Origin: Marinobacterium sp. xm-d-530
GTDB lineage: Bacteria > Pseudomonadota > Gammaproteobacteria > Pseudomonadales > Balneatricaceae
Assembly (NCBI RefSeq): GCF_013283365.1
Contig: NZ_WBYM01000004.1
Coordinates: forward strand, 62,001-126,000
DNA: 64,000 nt
Direction: 5' to 3'
Of this stretch, positions 40,422 through 49,210 are shown piece after piece. The notes under the pieces are model-generated. The model had not been told where the DNA came from, did not search any database, and saw only the letters and a list, made by a program, of their open reading frames with translations. A program made the position numbers and the translations under genes. Each line of letters starts with the position of its first letter. The stretch's first letter is position 1.

Positions 40422-41345
40422 ATGGAACTTGCTCTTCAAATTCGTGGGTTGGAAAAAACCTACGGGAATGGCTTTAAAGCGCTTAAAGGGATCGATCTGG
40501 ATGTAAAGCAGGGCGATTTTTTCGCTCTGCTAGGTCCCAATGGGGCGGGTAAATCGACCACATTGGGTATCGTCACATCCTTGGTCAATAAAACGGATGG
40601 TAGTGTGTCAGTCTTTGGCCACAATATTGATTCTGACCTGACCCAAGCAAAGCTCTGCATGGGCATTGTCCCTCAGGAGTTTAACTTCAACTTCTTTGAG
40701 AAAGTTGAAGACATCGTTGTGACTCAAGCGGGTTACTACGGGATCCCCTCCTCTATTGCCAAAGAGCGTGCAGAGCACTACCTAAAAGCCTTGGGTTTAT
40801 GGGATAAACGTGACAATCGAGCACGCCAACTCTCAGGTGGTATGAAACGTCGTCTGATGATTGCTCGTGCGTTGGTTCATAACCCTAAATTGCTGATTCT
40901 GGATGAGCCGACTGCAGGCGTGGATATTGAGCTACGTCGATCGATGTGGGAGTTTCTTACCAAGATCAACGAAGAGGGCACGACGATCATCCTGACGACT
41001 CACTACCTTGAAGAGGCTGAGTCACTCTGTCGCAATATCGCGATCATCGATCAGGGTGAAATTATTCAAAATAGTTCAATGAAATCGTTGTTGGCTAAAC
41101 TGAATAACGAGACCTTTATTCTAGATCTTGATCGAGATCTTAAGAGTCTCCCCGATCTCGATGGCTTGGAAGCGCGTTTAGTCGATGAGCATACCCTGGA
41201 AGTCGATCTGCCTAAGGGGCATGGTCTCAACAGCGTATTCGCGCAGTTAACAGCGCAAAACATCGCCGTGCTTAGTATGCGTAATAAAGCCAACCGTCTT
41301 GAAGAGTTGTTTGTCGAACTGGTTGAACACAAGGGGGCTAAATAA
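40422..41345 (+). CDS. ABC transporter ATP-binding protein (YadG type)
   Basis: The 307-residue ATPase has Walker A GPNGAGKST (near residue 40), the signature LSGGMKRRLMIARALVHNPKLLILDEPTAGVD (signature plus Walker B) and the switch histidine in TTHYLEEAE. The C-terminal 80 residues are the extension found in ABC-2 exporters. E. coli YadGH is the same arrangement. The stop codon overlaps the start of the permease gene by one base. The exported substrate is unknown. Confidence 0.93.
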   Translation: MELALQIRGLEKTYGNGFKALKGIDLDVKQGDFFALLGPNGAGKSTTLGIVTSLVNKTDGSVSVFGHNIDSDLTQAKLCMGIVPQEFNFNFFEKVEDIVVTQAGYYGIPSSIAKERAEHYLKALGLWDKRDNRARQLSGGMKRRLMIARALVHNPKLLILDEPTAGVDIELRRSMWEFLTKINEEGTTIILTTHYLEEAESLCRNIAIIDQGEIIQNSSMKSLLAKLNNETFILDLDRDLKSLPDLDGLEARLVDEHTLEVDLPKGHGLNSVFAQLTAQNIAVLSMRNKANRLEELFVELVEHKGAK

Positions 41346-42118
41346 TGAACGGAAATCTTCTTTGGGTTGCCTTCTCAACAATCGTAGTGAAAGAGGTTCG
41401 ACGCTTTACTCGAATTTGGGTTCAGACACTGATTCCGCCTGCGATCACCATGACGCTCTACTTTATTATCTTCGGGAATCTGGTTGGCTCTCGGATCGGT
41501 GAGATGGATGGATTCGACTACATGCAGTTCATCGTGCCGGGTCTGATTATGATGTCGGTGATTACCAACTCTTACGGAAACGTCGTCTCGTCATTTTTCG
41601 GTACTAAATTTCAACGTCACATTGAAGAGCTGCTCGTCGCACCGGTGCCTAACTGGGTGATTTTGGCCGGTTACGTCATCGGTGGTGTTGCTCGTGGTTT
41701 AGCCGTTGGATTCATCGTCACTCTATTGTCGCTGTTCTTCACTGATCTGACGTTAGCGCACCCCTTTGTAACGCTCAGCATTCTGTTTTTGACTGCTGTC
41801 GTCTTCTCATTGGGTGGCTTCATCAATGCGATCTACGCGAATTCGTTCGATGATATTGCGGTGGTGCCAACCTTTATTCTGACGCCTCTAACCTATTTAG
41901 GTGGCGTGTTTTACTCAATCTCACTGTTGCCTGAGTTTTGGCAGGGGGTCTCTCAGCTCAACCCCATTCTCTACATGGTGAATACATTCCGTTATGGAAT
42001 CTTGGGCGTTAGTGATATTGACGTCACCTTTGCGTTTGGCATGATCATTCTGTTTATTGCAGTGTTAGGTGGCTTTGCGCTGCACCTTCTAAACACAGGT
42101 AAGGGGATTCGAAGCTAA
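41345..42118 (+). CDS. ABC-2 type transporter permease (YadH type)
   Basis: The 257-residue protein has six membrane helices and the ABC-2 signature region (VVSSFFGTKFQRHIEELLVAPVPNWVILAGYVIGG; TPLTYLGGVFYSISLLPEFWQGVSQLNPILYMVNTFRYGILG). It forms an exporter with the preceding ATPase. One-base overlaps on both sides tie ATPase, permease and queF into one translationally coupled operon. Confidence 0.93.
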   Translation: MNGNLLWVAFSTIVVKEVRRFTRIWVQTLIPPAITMTLYFIIFGNLVGSRIGEMDGFDYMQFIVPGLIMMSVITNSYGNVVSSFFGTKFQRHIEELLVAPVPNWVILAGYVIGGVARGLAVGFIVTLLSLFFTDLTLAHPFVTLSILFLTAVVFSLGGFINAIYANSFDDIAVVPTFILTPLTYLGGVFYSISLLPEFWQGVSQLNPILYMVNTFRYGILGVSDIDVTFAFGMIILFIAVLGGFALHLLNTGKGIRS

Positions 42119-42942
42119 TGAACGAACCAGAAAAGGTCCTCCACTCACCCCTAGGTAAAGAGACGGTCTACGCCAATCAGTACGATCCCTCACTGCTTTA
42201 CCCCATAGAGCGAGATATCAATTGGCAAGCGCGCGGCGTTGATCGCTCCACCTTGCCCTTTTTTGGGGAAGATATCTGGAACAGTTATGAGATCAGTTGG
42301 TTGAACGCTAAGGGCAAACCGATTGTTGCACTGGCTCAGTTTCATATCCCAGCAAGGTCGACGCATATCGTCGAGTCTAAGTCATTTAAGCTCTACCTAA
42401 ACTCCTACAATCTGAGTCGCTTTGACTCTGCTGATGAGGTGGCTGCTCAGATGGCTAAAGATCTATCAGACGCGGCGGGCGGTCAGGTTCGGGTGACGTT
42501 GACCTCTCCTCAAGATGCGGTGCAGATTGAATCCTTTGACGGTCGTTGCATTGATGATCTTGATATCACGGTGGCTCACTACGAACCAGCTCCTGAGCTA
42601 CTATCAAGTCAAGGTGAAAACGTCACCGAGACACTGATTTCTCACCTGCTTAAATCCAACTGTCCAGTGACAGGTCAGCCCGATTGGGCGAGCGTTCAAA
42701 TCAGTTATAGTGGACCGAAAATAGATGAGGAGGGTCTGCTAGGCTATCTGATCTCCTACCGTGAACACGGCGATTTCCATGAGCAGTGTGTAGAGACGAT
42801 CTTTATGGATATTTTAGAGCGTTGTCAGCCCGAAGAGTTGACGGTTTATGCGCGTTACGTGCGCCGAGGCGGTCTGGATATCAACCCTTACCGTAGTACG
42901 CTCGATACTTTGCCAAAAAATCCACGATTAAGCCGACAATAA
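42118..42942 (+). CDS. queF: NADPH-dependent 7-cyano-7-deazaguanine reductase
   Basis: QueF reduces preQ0 to preQ1 in queuosine synthesis. The 274-residue length is that of the two-domain (YqcD-like) form. Signatures are the QueF motif ESKSFKLYLNSYN (about residues 85-97) and the catalytic-cysteine segment SNCPVTGQPDWASVQISY near residue 180, plus the substrate-binding EHGDFHEQCVE. It is the last member of the ABC transporter operon by overlap; a functional link is not obvious. Confidence 0.96.
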   Translation: MNEPEKVLHSPLGKETVYANQYDPSLLYPIERDINWQARGVDRSTLPFFGEDIWNSYEISWLNAKGKPIVALAQFHIPARSTHIVESKSFKLYLNSYNLSRFDSADEVAAQMAKDLSDAAGGQVRVTLTSPQDAVQIESFDGRCIDDLDITVAHYEPAPELLSSQGENVTETLISHLLKSNCPVTGQPDWASVQISYSGPKIDEEGLLGYLISYREHGDFHEQCVETIFMDILERCQPEELTVYARYVRRGGLDINPYRSTLDTLPKNPRLSRQ

Positions 42943-42953
42943 GGAGCCCTGTG

Positions 42954-43514
42954 ATGGATGCGATTGAACTGTTAACCCAGCGTACCTCTTGTGGCATGTT
43001 GGAAGCGCCTGCGCCTACAGCAAAGCAGCTGGAGCTGATGTTTCAGGCCGCATCGCGAGCGCCCGATCACGGTCTGCTTCGACCTTACCGCTTCCTAACC
43101 ATTCAAGGATCTGCGCTTGATCGTTTAGGCCAGCTCTACCTTAATGCATCCTTAGTTAAGAATCCTGATATTGAAGAGGCGCAACAAAATCGCCTACTGA
43201 ATATGCCTCTTCGAGCACCGATGATCGTGGTCGCGATTGCGGTGATACAACAGCACCCTAAAGTGCCTGAGATTGAGCAGGTAATGACAGCCGCCTGTGC
43301 CGCGCAAGCTGTGGTTCAGGCAGCTTACGCACAAGGTGTCGGAGCTATGTGGCGTTCGGGTGATCTGATGTTTGATGCGAATGTGCAGAAGGGATTGGGT
43401 CTTAATGACAATGAAGAGATCGTCGGCTTCATCTATTTAGGTCAACCAATGCGAGATCGCCAAGCTCCAGAAATGGATCAGTCCCTATATGTTGCGGAGT
43501 GGACGGGTGAGTGA
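42954..43514 (+). CDS. Nitroreductase family protein (YdjA-like)
   Basis: A 186-residue FMN-dependent oxidoreductase with the YdjA pattern: AIELLTQRTSC, FQAASRAPDHGLLRPYRFL (FMN phosphate contact) and AQGVGAMWRSGDLMF. Natural substrate unknown. The ATG at 42954 is 7 bases after AGGAG and preferred over the adjacent GTG. It overlaps the next gene by 8 bases. Confidence 0.9.
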   Translation: MDAIELLTQRTSCGMLEAPAPTAKQLELMFQAASRAPDHGLLRPYRFLTIQGSALDRLGQLYLNASLVKNPDIEEAQQNRLLNMPLRAPMIVVAIAVIQQHPKVPEIEQVMTAACAAQAVVQAAYAQGVGAMWRSGDLMFDANVQKGLGLNDNEEIVGFIYLGQPMRDRQAPEMDQSLYVAEWTGE

Positions 43515-43947
43515 TCAGGCGTTTCTTAGTTGGCTGCATCAGGCCATTCCATTAACGGCTGCTATGCAGATTGATGAGATCGATTACACTGGCAATCAAC
43601 TTCAACTTAGTGCACCGCTAGAACCGAATCTGAACGATAAGGGAACGGGCTTTGCGGGTTCCATAGCCTCCATCGCGACACTGAGCGGTTGGTGTCTGCT
43701 GACCTTATGGCTCAGAGAGCGTGGCATTGATGCCGATGTTATGATTGCCAAAAGCGAACAGCGCTATTTAGCCCCTGTCACCGATCGCCTGAAAGCGGTT
43801 GCGACACTGCCAGATGACGCTGTCGTTGAGCAGTTCTGGCAGCGTTTTCAAGAGAAACAGCGTGCGCGGCTACCAATCAGCGTCGCCGTGGGTAATGAGC
43901 AGACAGTGTTTGAACTGCAGGGTGATTACGCCGCTATACAGCGATAG
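43507..43947 (+). CDS. Thioesterase-like hotdog protein (YiiD C-terminal domain type)
   Basis: The 146-residue protein shows a single hotdog-type domain: PLTAAMQIDEIDYTGNQLQLSAPLEPNLNDKGTGFAGSIASIATLSGWCLLTLWL, the pattern of the YiiD C-terminal putative thioesterase domain. The acyl substrate is unknown. I chose GTG at 43507, 7 bases after GGAG and overlapping the upstream stop; TTG at 43489 would be deeper within the nitroreductase gene. Confidence 0.8.
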   Translation: MSDQAFLSWLHQAIPLTAAMQIDEIDYTGNQLQLSAPLEPNLNDKGTGFAGSIASIATLSGWCLLTLWLRERGIDADVMIAKSEQRYLAPVTDRLKAVATLPDDAVVEQFWQRFQEKQRARLPISVAVGNEQTVFELQGDYAAIQR

Positions 43948-43956
43948 GAGTGTGTC

Positions 43957-46164
43957 ATGACGATCCATCAATATGCTTTGTCAAAAGTCAGTTGTGCCGG
44001 CTGTGTTCGATCAATCGAAAAGGCCTTGAATGCTTCTGATGATATCTCTGATTTTGCGATCAACTTCGCCGATCGAACAGCTACTGTTGAGTCGAATCTT
44101 CCAACCACTGAGGTTGAACAACTGATCATCAATGCTGGCTACGGTGCCGCTCTTATAGAGAATGAAGAGGATCTTGCGGCTCGTGATCAACAGAATCAAC
44201 AAGAGCTAAAACAGACCTTCACTCATGCCTGGGTTGCGATTGGCCTGGGTGCATTTTTGATGGTTCAGATGTTGGCAGGCCTCATGCCGCCGGTGGAGAG
44301 TTCAGAGGGTCTGGTGAATGGCCTAATCACGGCTACACTCTCCGCGATGGTGATGTTCCACTCAGGTGGCCATATTTTCCGAGGGGCGCTTCAGAGTTTT
44401 AAACGTCTCGATTTTAATATGGATACACTGATTGCCTTGGGCACCGGGGTAGCCTGGCTCTATTCAGCACTTCTGCTGATGTTCATTCAATGGATTCCAG
44501 AGTCGATCCCCACGCAAGCCAGACACCTCTACTTTGAAGCCTCAGTTATGATTATTGGCTTCATCCTGCTGGGTCAAGCCTTAGAGGCTAAGGGGCGAAA
44601 TCAGACCGCAGAAGCCTTGCGTCACCTAATGAATTTACAACCGAAAACAGCGCTAAAAGTGATTGAAGGTGAAGCCAAAGAGGTCTCTATTCAACTCCTG
44701 CTGCCTGGTGATCTGGTCCGAGTCCTACCAGGACAGACGATACCGGTTGATGCCCTAGTGGTTGAAGGCAGTAGCTATGTTGACGAATCGATGCTGACCG
44801 GTGAGTCTGTTCCAGTTCAACGTCAGTTAGATGACCAAGTGACCGGAGGCACGCTCAATGGTGAGGGCGTTTTACTGGTTCGTGTGACCGAAGTAGGGCA
44901 GAAGACTCGCCTCGCTCAAATCCTATCGTCTGTCAGAGAGGCACAAAACAGCAAACCTGCACTGGGTAAGTTGGCGGATAAAATAGCCTCTATCTTTGTA
45001 CCCGTCGTCATTCTTATTGCACTGCTTGTGTTTGCACTCTGGTGGTTTGTTGGTCCAGAACCGACTTGGTCTTATGCCACTCTAGCCAGCATGACCGTAT
45101 TAATTGTGGCCTGCCCTTGTGCGTTGGGTCTGGCGACCCCAATGGCAGTGATGGTGGGTGTGGGTCGTGCTGCTAAAATGGGTGTGCTTATTCGAGAGGG
45201 CGATGCCCTGCAGCGATCACAAGACCTGACCTGTGTCGTCATGGATAAGACCGGCACATTGACTCAAGGCAAACCCTCACTGACTCATCAGCATGCTGCA
45301 CCTGAGTATGCAGCAATCGCCAAAACGCTTGCTTCACACTCTGAGCATCCACTCTCTAAAGCCTTAAGTCATTCACTCGAGGGAGGCGCTTGCGAGGTTG
45401 ATCAATTCAGATCGATCTCTGGTTCTGGTGTGGAAGCGGTCATTGACGATGAAACCTATCGTTTGGGTAGCGGGCAATGGATGGAAACCTTTGATATCGA
45501 TTCATCCGATTTTGTCTGTGATGCAGAAGCGTGGAGTGAAGAGGGCGCCTCATTGGTCTGGTTGTTTAATAGCAGCCGAGTCTTAGCCCTGTTTGCTTTG
45601 AATGATGCCCTTCGTGATGATAGTCAATCTGCCGTCGAGCGTTTCAAAGTGATGGGTCTTCGATTAGTACTACTGTCGGGCGATCACTCAGTGGCGGCTG
45701 AAGCGATCGCCAAACAAGCAGGCATTAGTGAAGTCATTGCCGGTGTTCAGCCTGAGCAAAAACTGCAGACAATCGCCCAACTTCAGGCCGAGGGTGAGGT
45801 GGTTGCTATGGTTGGGGATGGTATTAATGACGCCCCAGCGCTGGCGCAAGCGGATGTTGGTTATGCAATGGGTGGTGGTACTGATGTGGCGTTAGCTTCT
45901 GCTGATGTAGCACTGATGCAGAACTCTTTGCATGCGGTAGCGGATGCGATTCAGTTGTCGCGATTAACGGTCAACAATATCAAACAGAATTTGTTCGGCG
46001 CATTTTTCTACAATGTCGCGGCGATTCCTGTTGCTGCGGGTATTCTATATCCCGTGTTTGGTCTTTTACTCAATCCGATGATCGCCGGCGCAGCGATGGC
46101 ACTGTCGTCAGTGACGGTCGTTGCCAATGCGCGCAGGCTGAACCAAGTGAACCTATCGCGCTAA
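43957..46164 (+). CDS. copA: Cu(I)-exporting P-type ATPase
   Basis: The 735-residue pump exports Cu(I). One N-terminal heavy metal domain has C13-A-G-C16; eight membrane helices follow, with the membrane metal site CPC in VACPCALGLATP, the TGES actuator motif (MLTGESVPV), phosphorylation motif DKTGTLTQGKP, the SEHPLSKAL His-Pro motif and the hinge GDGINDAPALAQADVG. These define the P1B-1 copper group. No copper regulator (CueR) is next to it. It overlaps the convergent ppiase gene by 4 bases. Confidence 0.95.
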   Translation: MTIHQYALSKVSCAGCVRSIEKALNASDDISDFAINFADRTATVESNLPTTEVEQLIINAGYGAALIENEEDLAARDQQNQQELKQTFTHAWVAIGLGAFLMVQMLAGLMPPVESSEGLVNGLITATLSAMVMFHSGGHIFRGALQSFKRLDFNMDTLIALGTGVAWLYSALLLMFIQWIPESIPTQARHLYFEASVMIIGFILLGQALEAKGRNQTAEALRHLMNLQPKTALKVIEGEAKEVSIQLLLPGDLVRVLPGQTIPVDALVVEGSSYVDESMLTGESVPVQRQLDDQVTGGTLNGEGVLLVRVTEVGQKTRLAQILSSVREAQNSKPALGKLADKIASIFVPVVILIALLVFALWWFVGPEPTWSYATLASMTVLIVACPCALGLATPMAVMVGVGRAAKMGVLIREGDALQRSQDLTCVVMDKTGTLTQGKPSLTHQHAAPEYAAIAKTLASHSEHPLSKALSHSLEGGACEVDQFRSISGSGVEAVIDDETYRLGSGQWMETFDIDSSDFVCDAEAWSEEGASLVWLFNSSRVLALFALNDALRDDSQSAVERFKVMGLRLVLLSGDHSVAAEAIAKQAGISEVIAGVQPEQKLQTIAQLQAEGEVVAMVGDGINDAPALAQADVGYAMGGGTDVALASADVALMQNSLHAVADAIQLSRLTVNNIKQNLFGAFFYNVAAIPVAAGILYPVFGLLLNPMIAGAAMALSSVTVVANARRLNQVNLSR

Positions 46165-46715
46165 TCGATACGTTCTAGGCTCAAAATTGTGATCGGCTCT
46201 CTTGGTACATTCCGGTAGTAACTGACATTGCCGGTTTGTACCGCGGAAATCTTATCGACGACCTCCATCCCTTCTATGACTTTGCCGAACACCGCATATC
46301 CAGGGCGATTGGTTCGTCCATCAAGACCTAAGTTATCAACTGTGTTGATATAGAACTGCGCTGTGGCGCTATCAGGTGCTTGGGTTCGGGCCATGGCAAT
46401 GGAACCTCGAACATTGCTCAGCCCATTCATCGACTCATTCTTAATCGGGCTGCCCGTGTTTCTCTCACGCATCTCGGCATCCATACCACCGCCTTGAATC
46501 ATGAAGCCTGGAATGACTCGGTGAAAAACCAAACCCTCATAATGATCTTTGTCGACATAGTTCAGAAAGTTTTCGGTAGAGATGGGGGCTTTCTCATCGT
46601 TGAGTTCAAATTTGATCTCTCCCATGCTGGTCTGCATCACTACCTTAGGACCAGCAAAAGCCAGCGGAGCGGTTAGAACAAGTGAAGCGATGAACAGATT
46701 GTTCTTGAAACGCAT
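46161..46715 (-). CDS. ppiA: Periplasmic cyclophilin-type peptidyl-prolyl isomerase
   Basis: A signal peptide (MRFKNNLFIASLVLTAPLAFA) precedes a cyclophilin domain: VVMQTSMGEIKFELNDEKAPISTENFLNYV, FHRVIPGFMIQGGGM, RGSIAMARTQAPDSATAQFYINTVDN and YAVFGKVIEGMEVVDKI. The catalytic Arg is in FHRVIPGF. It assists folding of exported proteins. Length 184 is typical of PpiA. Confidence 0.94.
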   Translation of the reverse strand: MRFKNNLFIASLVLTAPLAFAGPKVVMQTSMGEIKFELNDEKAPISTENFLNYVDKDHYEGLVFHRVIPGFMIQGGGMDAEMRERNTGSPIKNESMNGLSNVRGSIAMARTQAPDSATAQFYINTVDNLGLDGRTNRPGYAVFGKVIEGMEVVDKISAVQTGNVSYYRNVPREPITILSLERID

Positions 46716-46815
46716 CGATTATCTCCAAGTCGTTTTATACTAATTCTTTAGTCTAAGACTACCCAATTTCTTGCCGGCTGAGAACCACTTTTCTCTCGGT
46801 GTCGTAATCCAGACT

Positions 46816-47529
46816 ATGATGTTAATAATTAGACAGTCTGTTTTTGTGATGGGGCTTTTTTTAGCGCCTATCCTGAATGCCTCTCAATTGGTTGGTCAGG
46901 CCAAGCTCTACCCAGAAGTCATCACTTACGATGTCTATCGCAAAGGTGAGCCGGTCGGTCATTACACACTTCGTTTCAGTGATGTCACCCACGATCGTGT
47001 CGCCGCTGAGATCGAGATGGAGTTAACGGCGAAAGTCTTTGGCTTTTTCAACTATGAGTACCGATATCAGGCTAATGAGGTTTGGCAAAATGATCGACTC
47101 ATGCAGCTCAACGTGAAAACGGTTAGCAACAAAAAAGAGTCATCGGTCACGGCCGTCCAAAAATCCGATGTTTTAGAGACAGTGGATAAAAAAGGGCGAG
47201 TGCATGCCTACCCAGCGGAGTTAATGACGACCCATCACTGGTATCGGCAGATTCTTGATCAGCGGCAGGTATTAAATAGTATCACCGGTAATATGGATGA
47301 GATTTCACCAGAGTCTGTGGGCTCTGCGCTCTTAGATGCCCGAGGTGAAACCGTACAATTGGATGGCTATCGCCTTGGCGGTGATCTGGATAGAACGGTC
47401 AGTTGGTACGATCGCGATGGGCGATGGCGAGCACTTGAGTTTAAAGCCAAGGATGGGTCTGATATTCAGGTGATATGGAACGGAGGTCAGCTGATTAAAG
47501 AGACCTCTCTGGCTCAGAATAGGGAGTAG
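46816..47529 (+). CDS. Secreted DUF6134-like protein of the photo-oxidative cluster
   Basis: The 237-residue product starts with a signal peptide (MMLIIRQSVFVMGLFLAPILNAS) and then a beta-rich domain beginning YPEVITYDVYRKGEPVGHYTLRF, with FGFFNYEYRYQANEVWQNDRLMQLNVKT. This pattern is that of the DUF3108/DUF6134 group of lipocalin-like periplasmic proteins. I use ATG 46816 rather than TTG 46771 because it gives a normal signal peptide. It is first in a three-gene operon with an SDR and an NTF2-like gene. Function unknown; the neighbours suggest a membrane lipid role. Confidence 0.75.
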   Translation: MMLIIRQSVFVMGLFLAPILNASQLVGQAKLYPEVITYDVYRKGEPVGHYTLRFSDVTHDRVAAEIEMELTAKVFGFFNYEYRYQANEVWQNDRLMQLNVKTVSNKKESSVTAVQKSDVLETVDKKGRVHAYPAELMTTHHWYRQILDQRQVLNSITGNMDEISPESVGSALLDARGETVQLDGYRLGGDLDRTVSWYDRDGRWRALEFKAKDGSDIQVIWNGGQLIKETSLAQNRE

Positions 47530-47530
47530 C

Positions 47531-48265
47531 GTGGCTAGTCGAATTTGGATAATTGGAGGCAGTACCGGAATTGGCGCTGCGCTCGCTAAGGCTTACCTGG
47601 ATGAGGGCTATCAAGTCCTAATCAGTGCTCGAAACGAAGAGCGCTTAATAACCTTTGCCGAGTCTATCGGCTGCCAATATATGCCTCTGGATGTGACAGA
47701 TCGCGATTCCTGTATTAACGCTTGGGCCGAGATTTGCCAAGAGTGCATGCCCGATAAAGTCATCATCAGCTCGGGTACGCACCAAGAGATGCCAGCCACT
47801 GAATTTAATGCAGATAACTGTGAATCGCTAATGCAGGTGAACTATTTCGGGGCGGTCTACCTGCTGGAGGCGATACTTCCTACCTATCTTAAATCAGGTG
47901 GGCAAATTGGTGTCATCTCCTCTCTAGCAGGCTACCGAGGACTCCCTTATGCATCATCCTACGGTGCTTCTAAAGCTGCGCTGATCAATTTGTGCGAGTC
48001 CCTGAGAGTTGAGCTAGAGGATTCAAAGGTCGATATACGGTTGATCAATCCGGGCTTTGTTAAGACACCTCTCACAGACAAGAATCAATTTCAAATGCCC
48101 GCGTTGATATCGCCTGAGCAAGCCGCTGCGGAGATTGTGAAAGGGCTGAAAGGGCGTAGTTTTGAGATCCGCTTTCCTAAACTCTTTGCTGCTACACTTG
48201 CCTTGTTGCGGCACTTGCCCTACAAACTCTATTTCCCTCTGGTAAAACGAGTCACTAAACGATGA
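47531..48265 (+). CDS. Short-chain dehydrogenase/reductase
   Basis: The 244-residue SDR has the NAD(P)-binding motif GGSTGIGAALAKAY, NYFGAVYLLEAILP and the active-site set Ser in VISSLAGYRG, Tyr in YASSYGASKAALINL. The C-terminal part is the classical type. The start is GTG just after the previous stop, with AGGGAG before it. It is the second gene of the DUF6134 operon and shares 4 bases with the next gene. Substrate unknown; an aldehyde or fatty acid derivative is plausible from context. Confidence 0.9.
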   Translation: MASRIWIIGGSTGIGAALAKAYLDEGYQVLISARNEERLITFAESIGCQYMPLDVTDRDSCINAWAEICQECMPDKVIISSGTHQEMPATEFNADNCESLMQVNYFGAVYLLEAILPTYLKSGGQIGVISSLAGYRGLPYASSYGASKAALINLCESLRVELEDSKVDIRLINPGFVKTPLTDKNQFQMPALISPEQAAAEIVKGLKGRSFEIRFPKLFAATLALLRHLPYKLYFPLVKRVTKR

Positions 48266-48687
48266 ATCAAACATCGGTAAAACAATACGTTGAGCTTTTT
48301 GAGAACTTAACACCGGACAGTGTCACTCAGTTTGAATCACTGGTGACTCCAGATGTTCGATTCGCCGATCCGTTTAATGACGTTCGTGGCTTTTCGAAGA
48401 TGTGTGAAATTCTGACCGATATGTTTGAACGCTCAGAGGATCCATCATTTACCGTCTTTGAATGGTGTGAACAGCCAGAGGCGGCTTATGTTCGGTGGGA
48501 GTTCCGTGCAAAGTTGCCTGTATTGGGGGTGTTTACAACAGAGGGGGTCAGTCGTCTCTCTATTAATGAGAGCGGATTGATTACTGAACATTTAGACTAT
48601 TGGGATAGTGCACCCTTGTACATGAAACTACCCCTTCTAGGACGAATTCTGCGCTCGATCAAAGCGAAAATGGCGCTTCCTTCATAG
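48262..48687 (+). CDS. NTF2-like (SnoaL-type) domain protein
   Basis: A 141-residue single-domain protein with NTF2-like features: VKQYVELFENLTPDSVTQFESLVTPDVRFADPFNDVRGFSKMCEIL and FEFRAKLPVLGVFTTEGVSRLSINESGLITEHLDYWD-type strands. The same small gene accompanies SDR and DUF3833 genes in photo-oxidative clusters of other proteobacteria. Start overlaps the SDR stop (ATGA). The 3' end overlaps the convergent DUF3833 gene by 29 bases. Confidence 0.85.
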   Translation: MNQTSVKQYVELFENLTPDSVTQFESLVTPDVRFADPFNDVRGFSKMCEILTDMFERSEDPSFTVFEWCEQPEAAYVRWEFRAKLPVLGVFTTEGVSRLSINESGLITEHLDYWDSAPLYMKLPLLGRILRSIKAKMALPS

Positions 48688-49210
48688 CATCACCGCGCAT
48701 AAAGCTTAGGGTGACGGTACCAATCGTGAACCCCCACTTTTTGACATAGGCTCTGTTGATCAGTACTCCGCCTTGTTGCAGCAACATCCAATCATCGAAG
48801 GTGACACGCCAGCTGCCATCGCCCACTTTTAAATCGATGTCATACTGCCAGTTCAATGCATTCCCCTGGCTGGTTCCGGTTGCTGAACCAATAACGTCAT
48901 CTGCGCGGCCTTCATAACGACCTGGGTTGGATGATGTGATCTCCCAAATGCGCTGGTCGCGCTCGCCATCATCATAGAGAAACTGTTCATCTAAGGTGAG
49001 CCTTTGGCCATCCCAGTTTCCATCAATCTCAACTTGAAATTGACGTCTGATGGTGCCAAAACGATCTTCGAAGATACCCCAAGCATAGACCTTGCCATTG
49101 AAGTACTCCTCTATCTTCAATTCTGGCTGCGATTGACTGATTTGATCGATCTGCATCTGTGAACACCCACTCAACATAACCATCAGTAAAACTGCTATCG
49201 TTTTTTTCAA
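48659..49210 (-). CDS. DUF3833 family lipoprotein
   Basis: The 183-residue protein has a lipoprotein signal ending LLMVMLSGC and then the DUF3833 pattern LKIEEYFNGKVYAWGIFEDRFGTIRRQFQVEIDGNWDG and WRVTFDDWMLLQQGGVLINRAYVKKWGF. Function unknown. It is last in the FAD-DUF1365-cfa-MFS-DUF3833 operon; its start overlaps the MFS stop by 4 bases. Confidence 0.9.
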   Translation of the reverse strand: MKKTIAVLLMVMLSGCSQMQIDQISQSQPELKIEEYFNGKVYAWGIFEDRFGTIRRQFQVEIDGNWDGQRLTLDEQFLYDDGERDQRIWEITSSNPGRYEGRADDVIGSATGTSQGNALNWQYDIDLKVGDGSWRVTFDDWMLLQQGGVLINRAYVKKWGFTIGTVTLSFMRGDAMKEAPFSL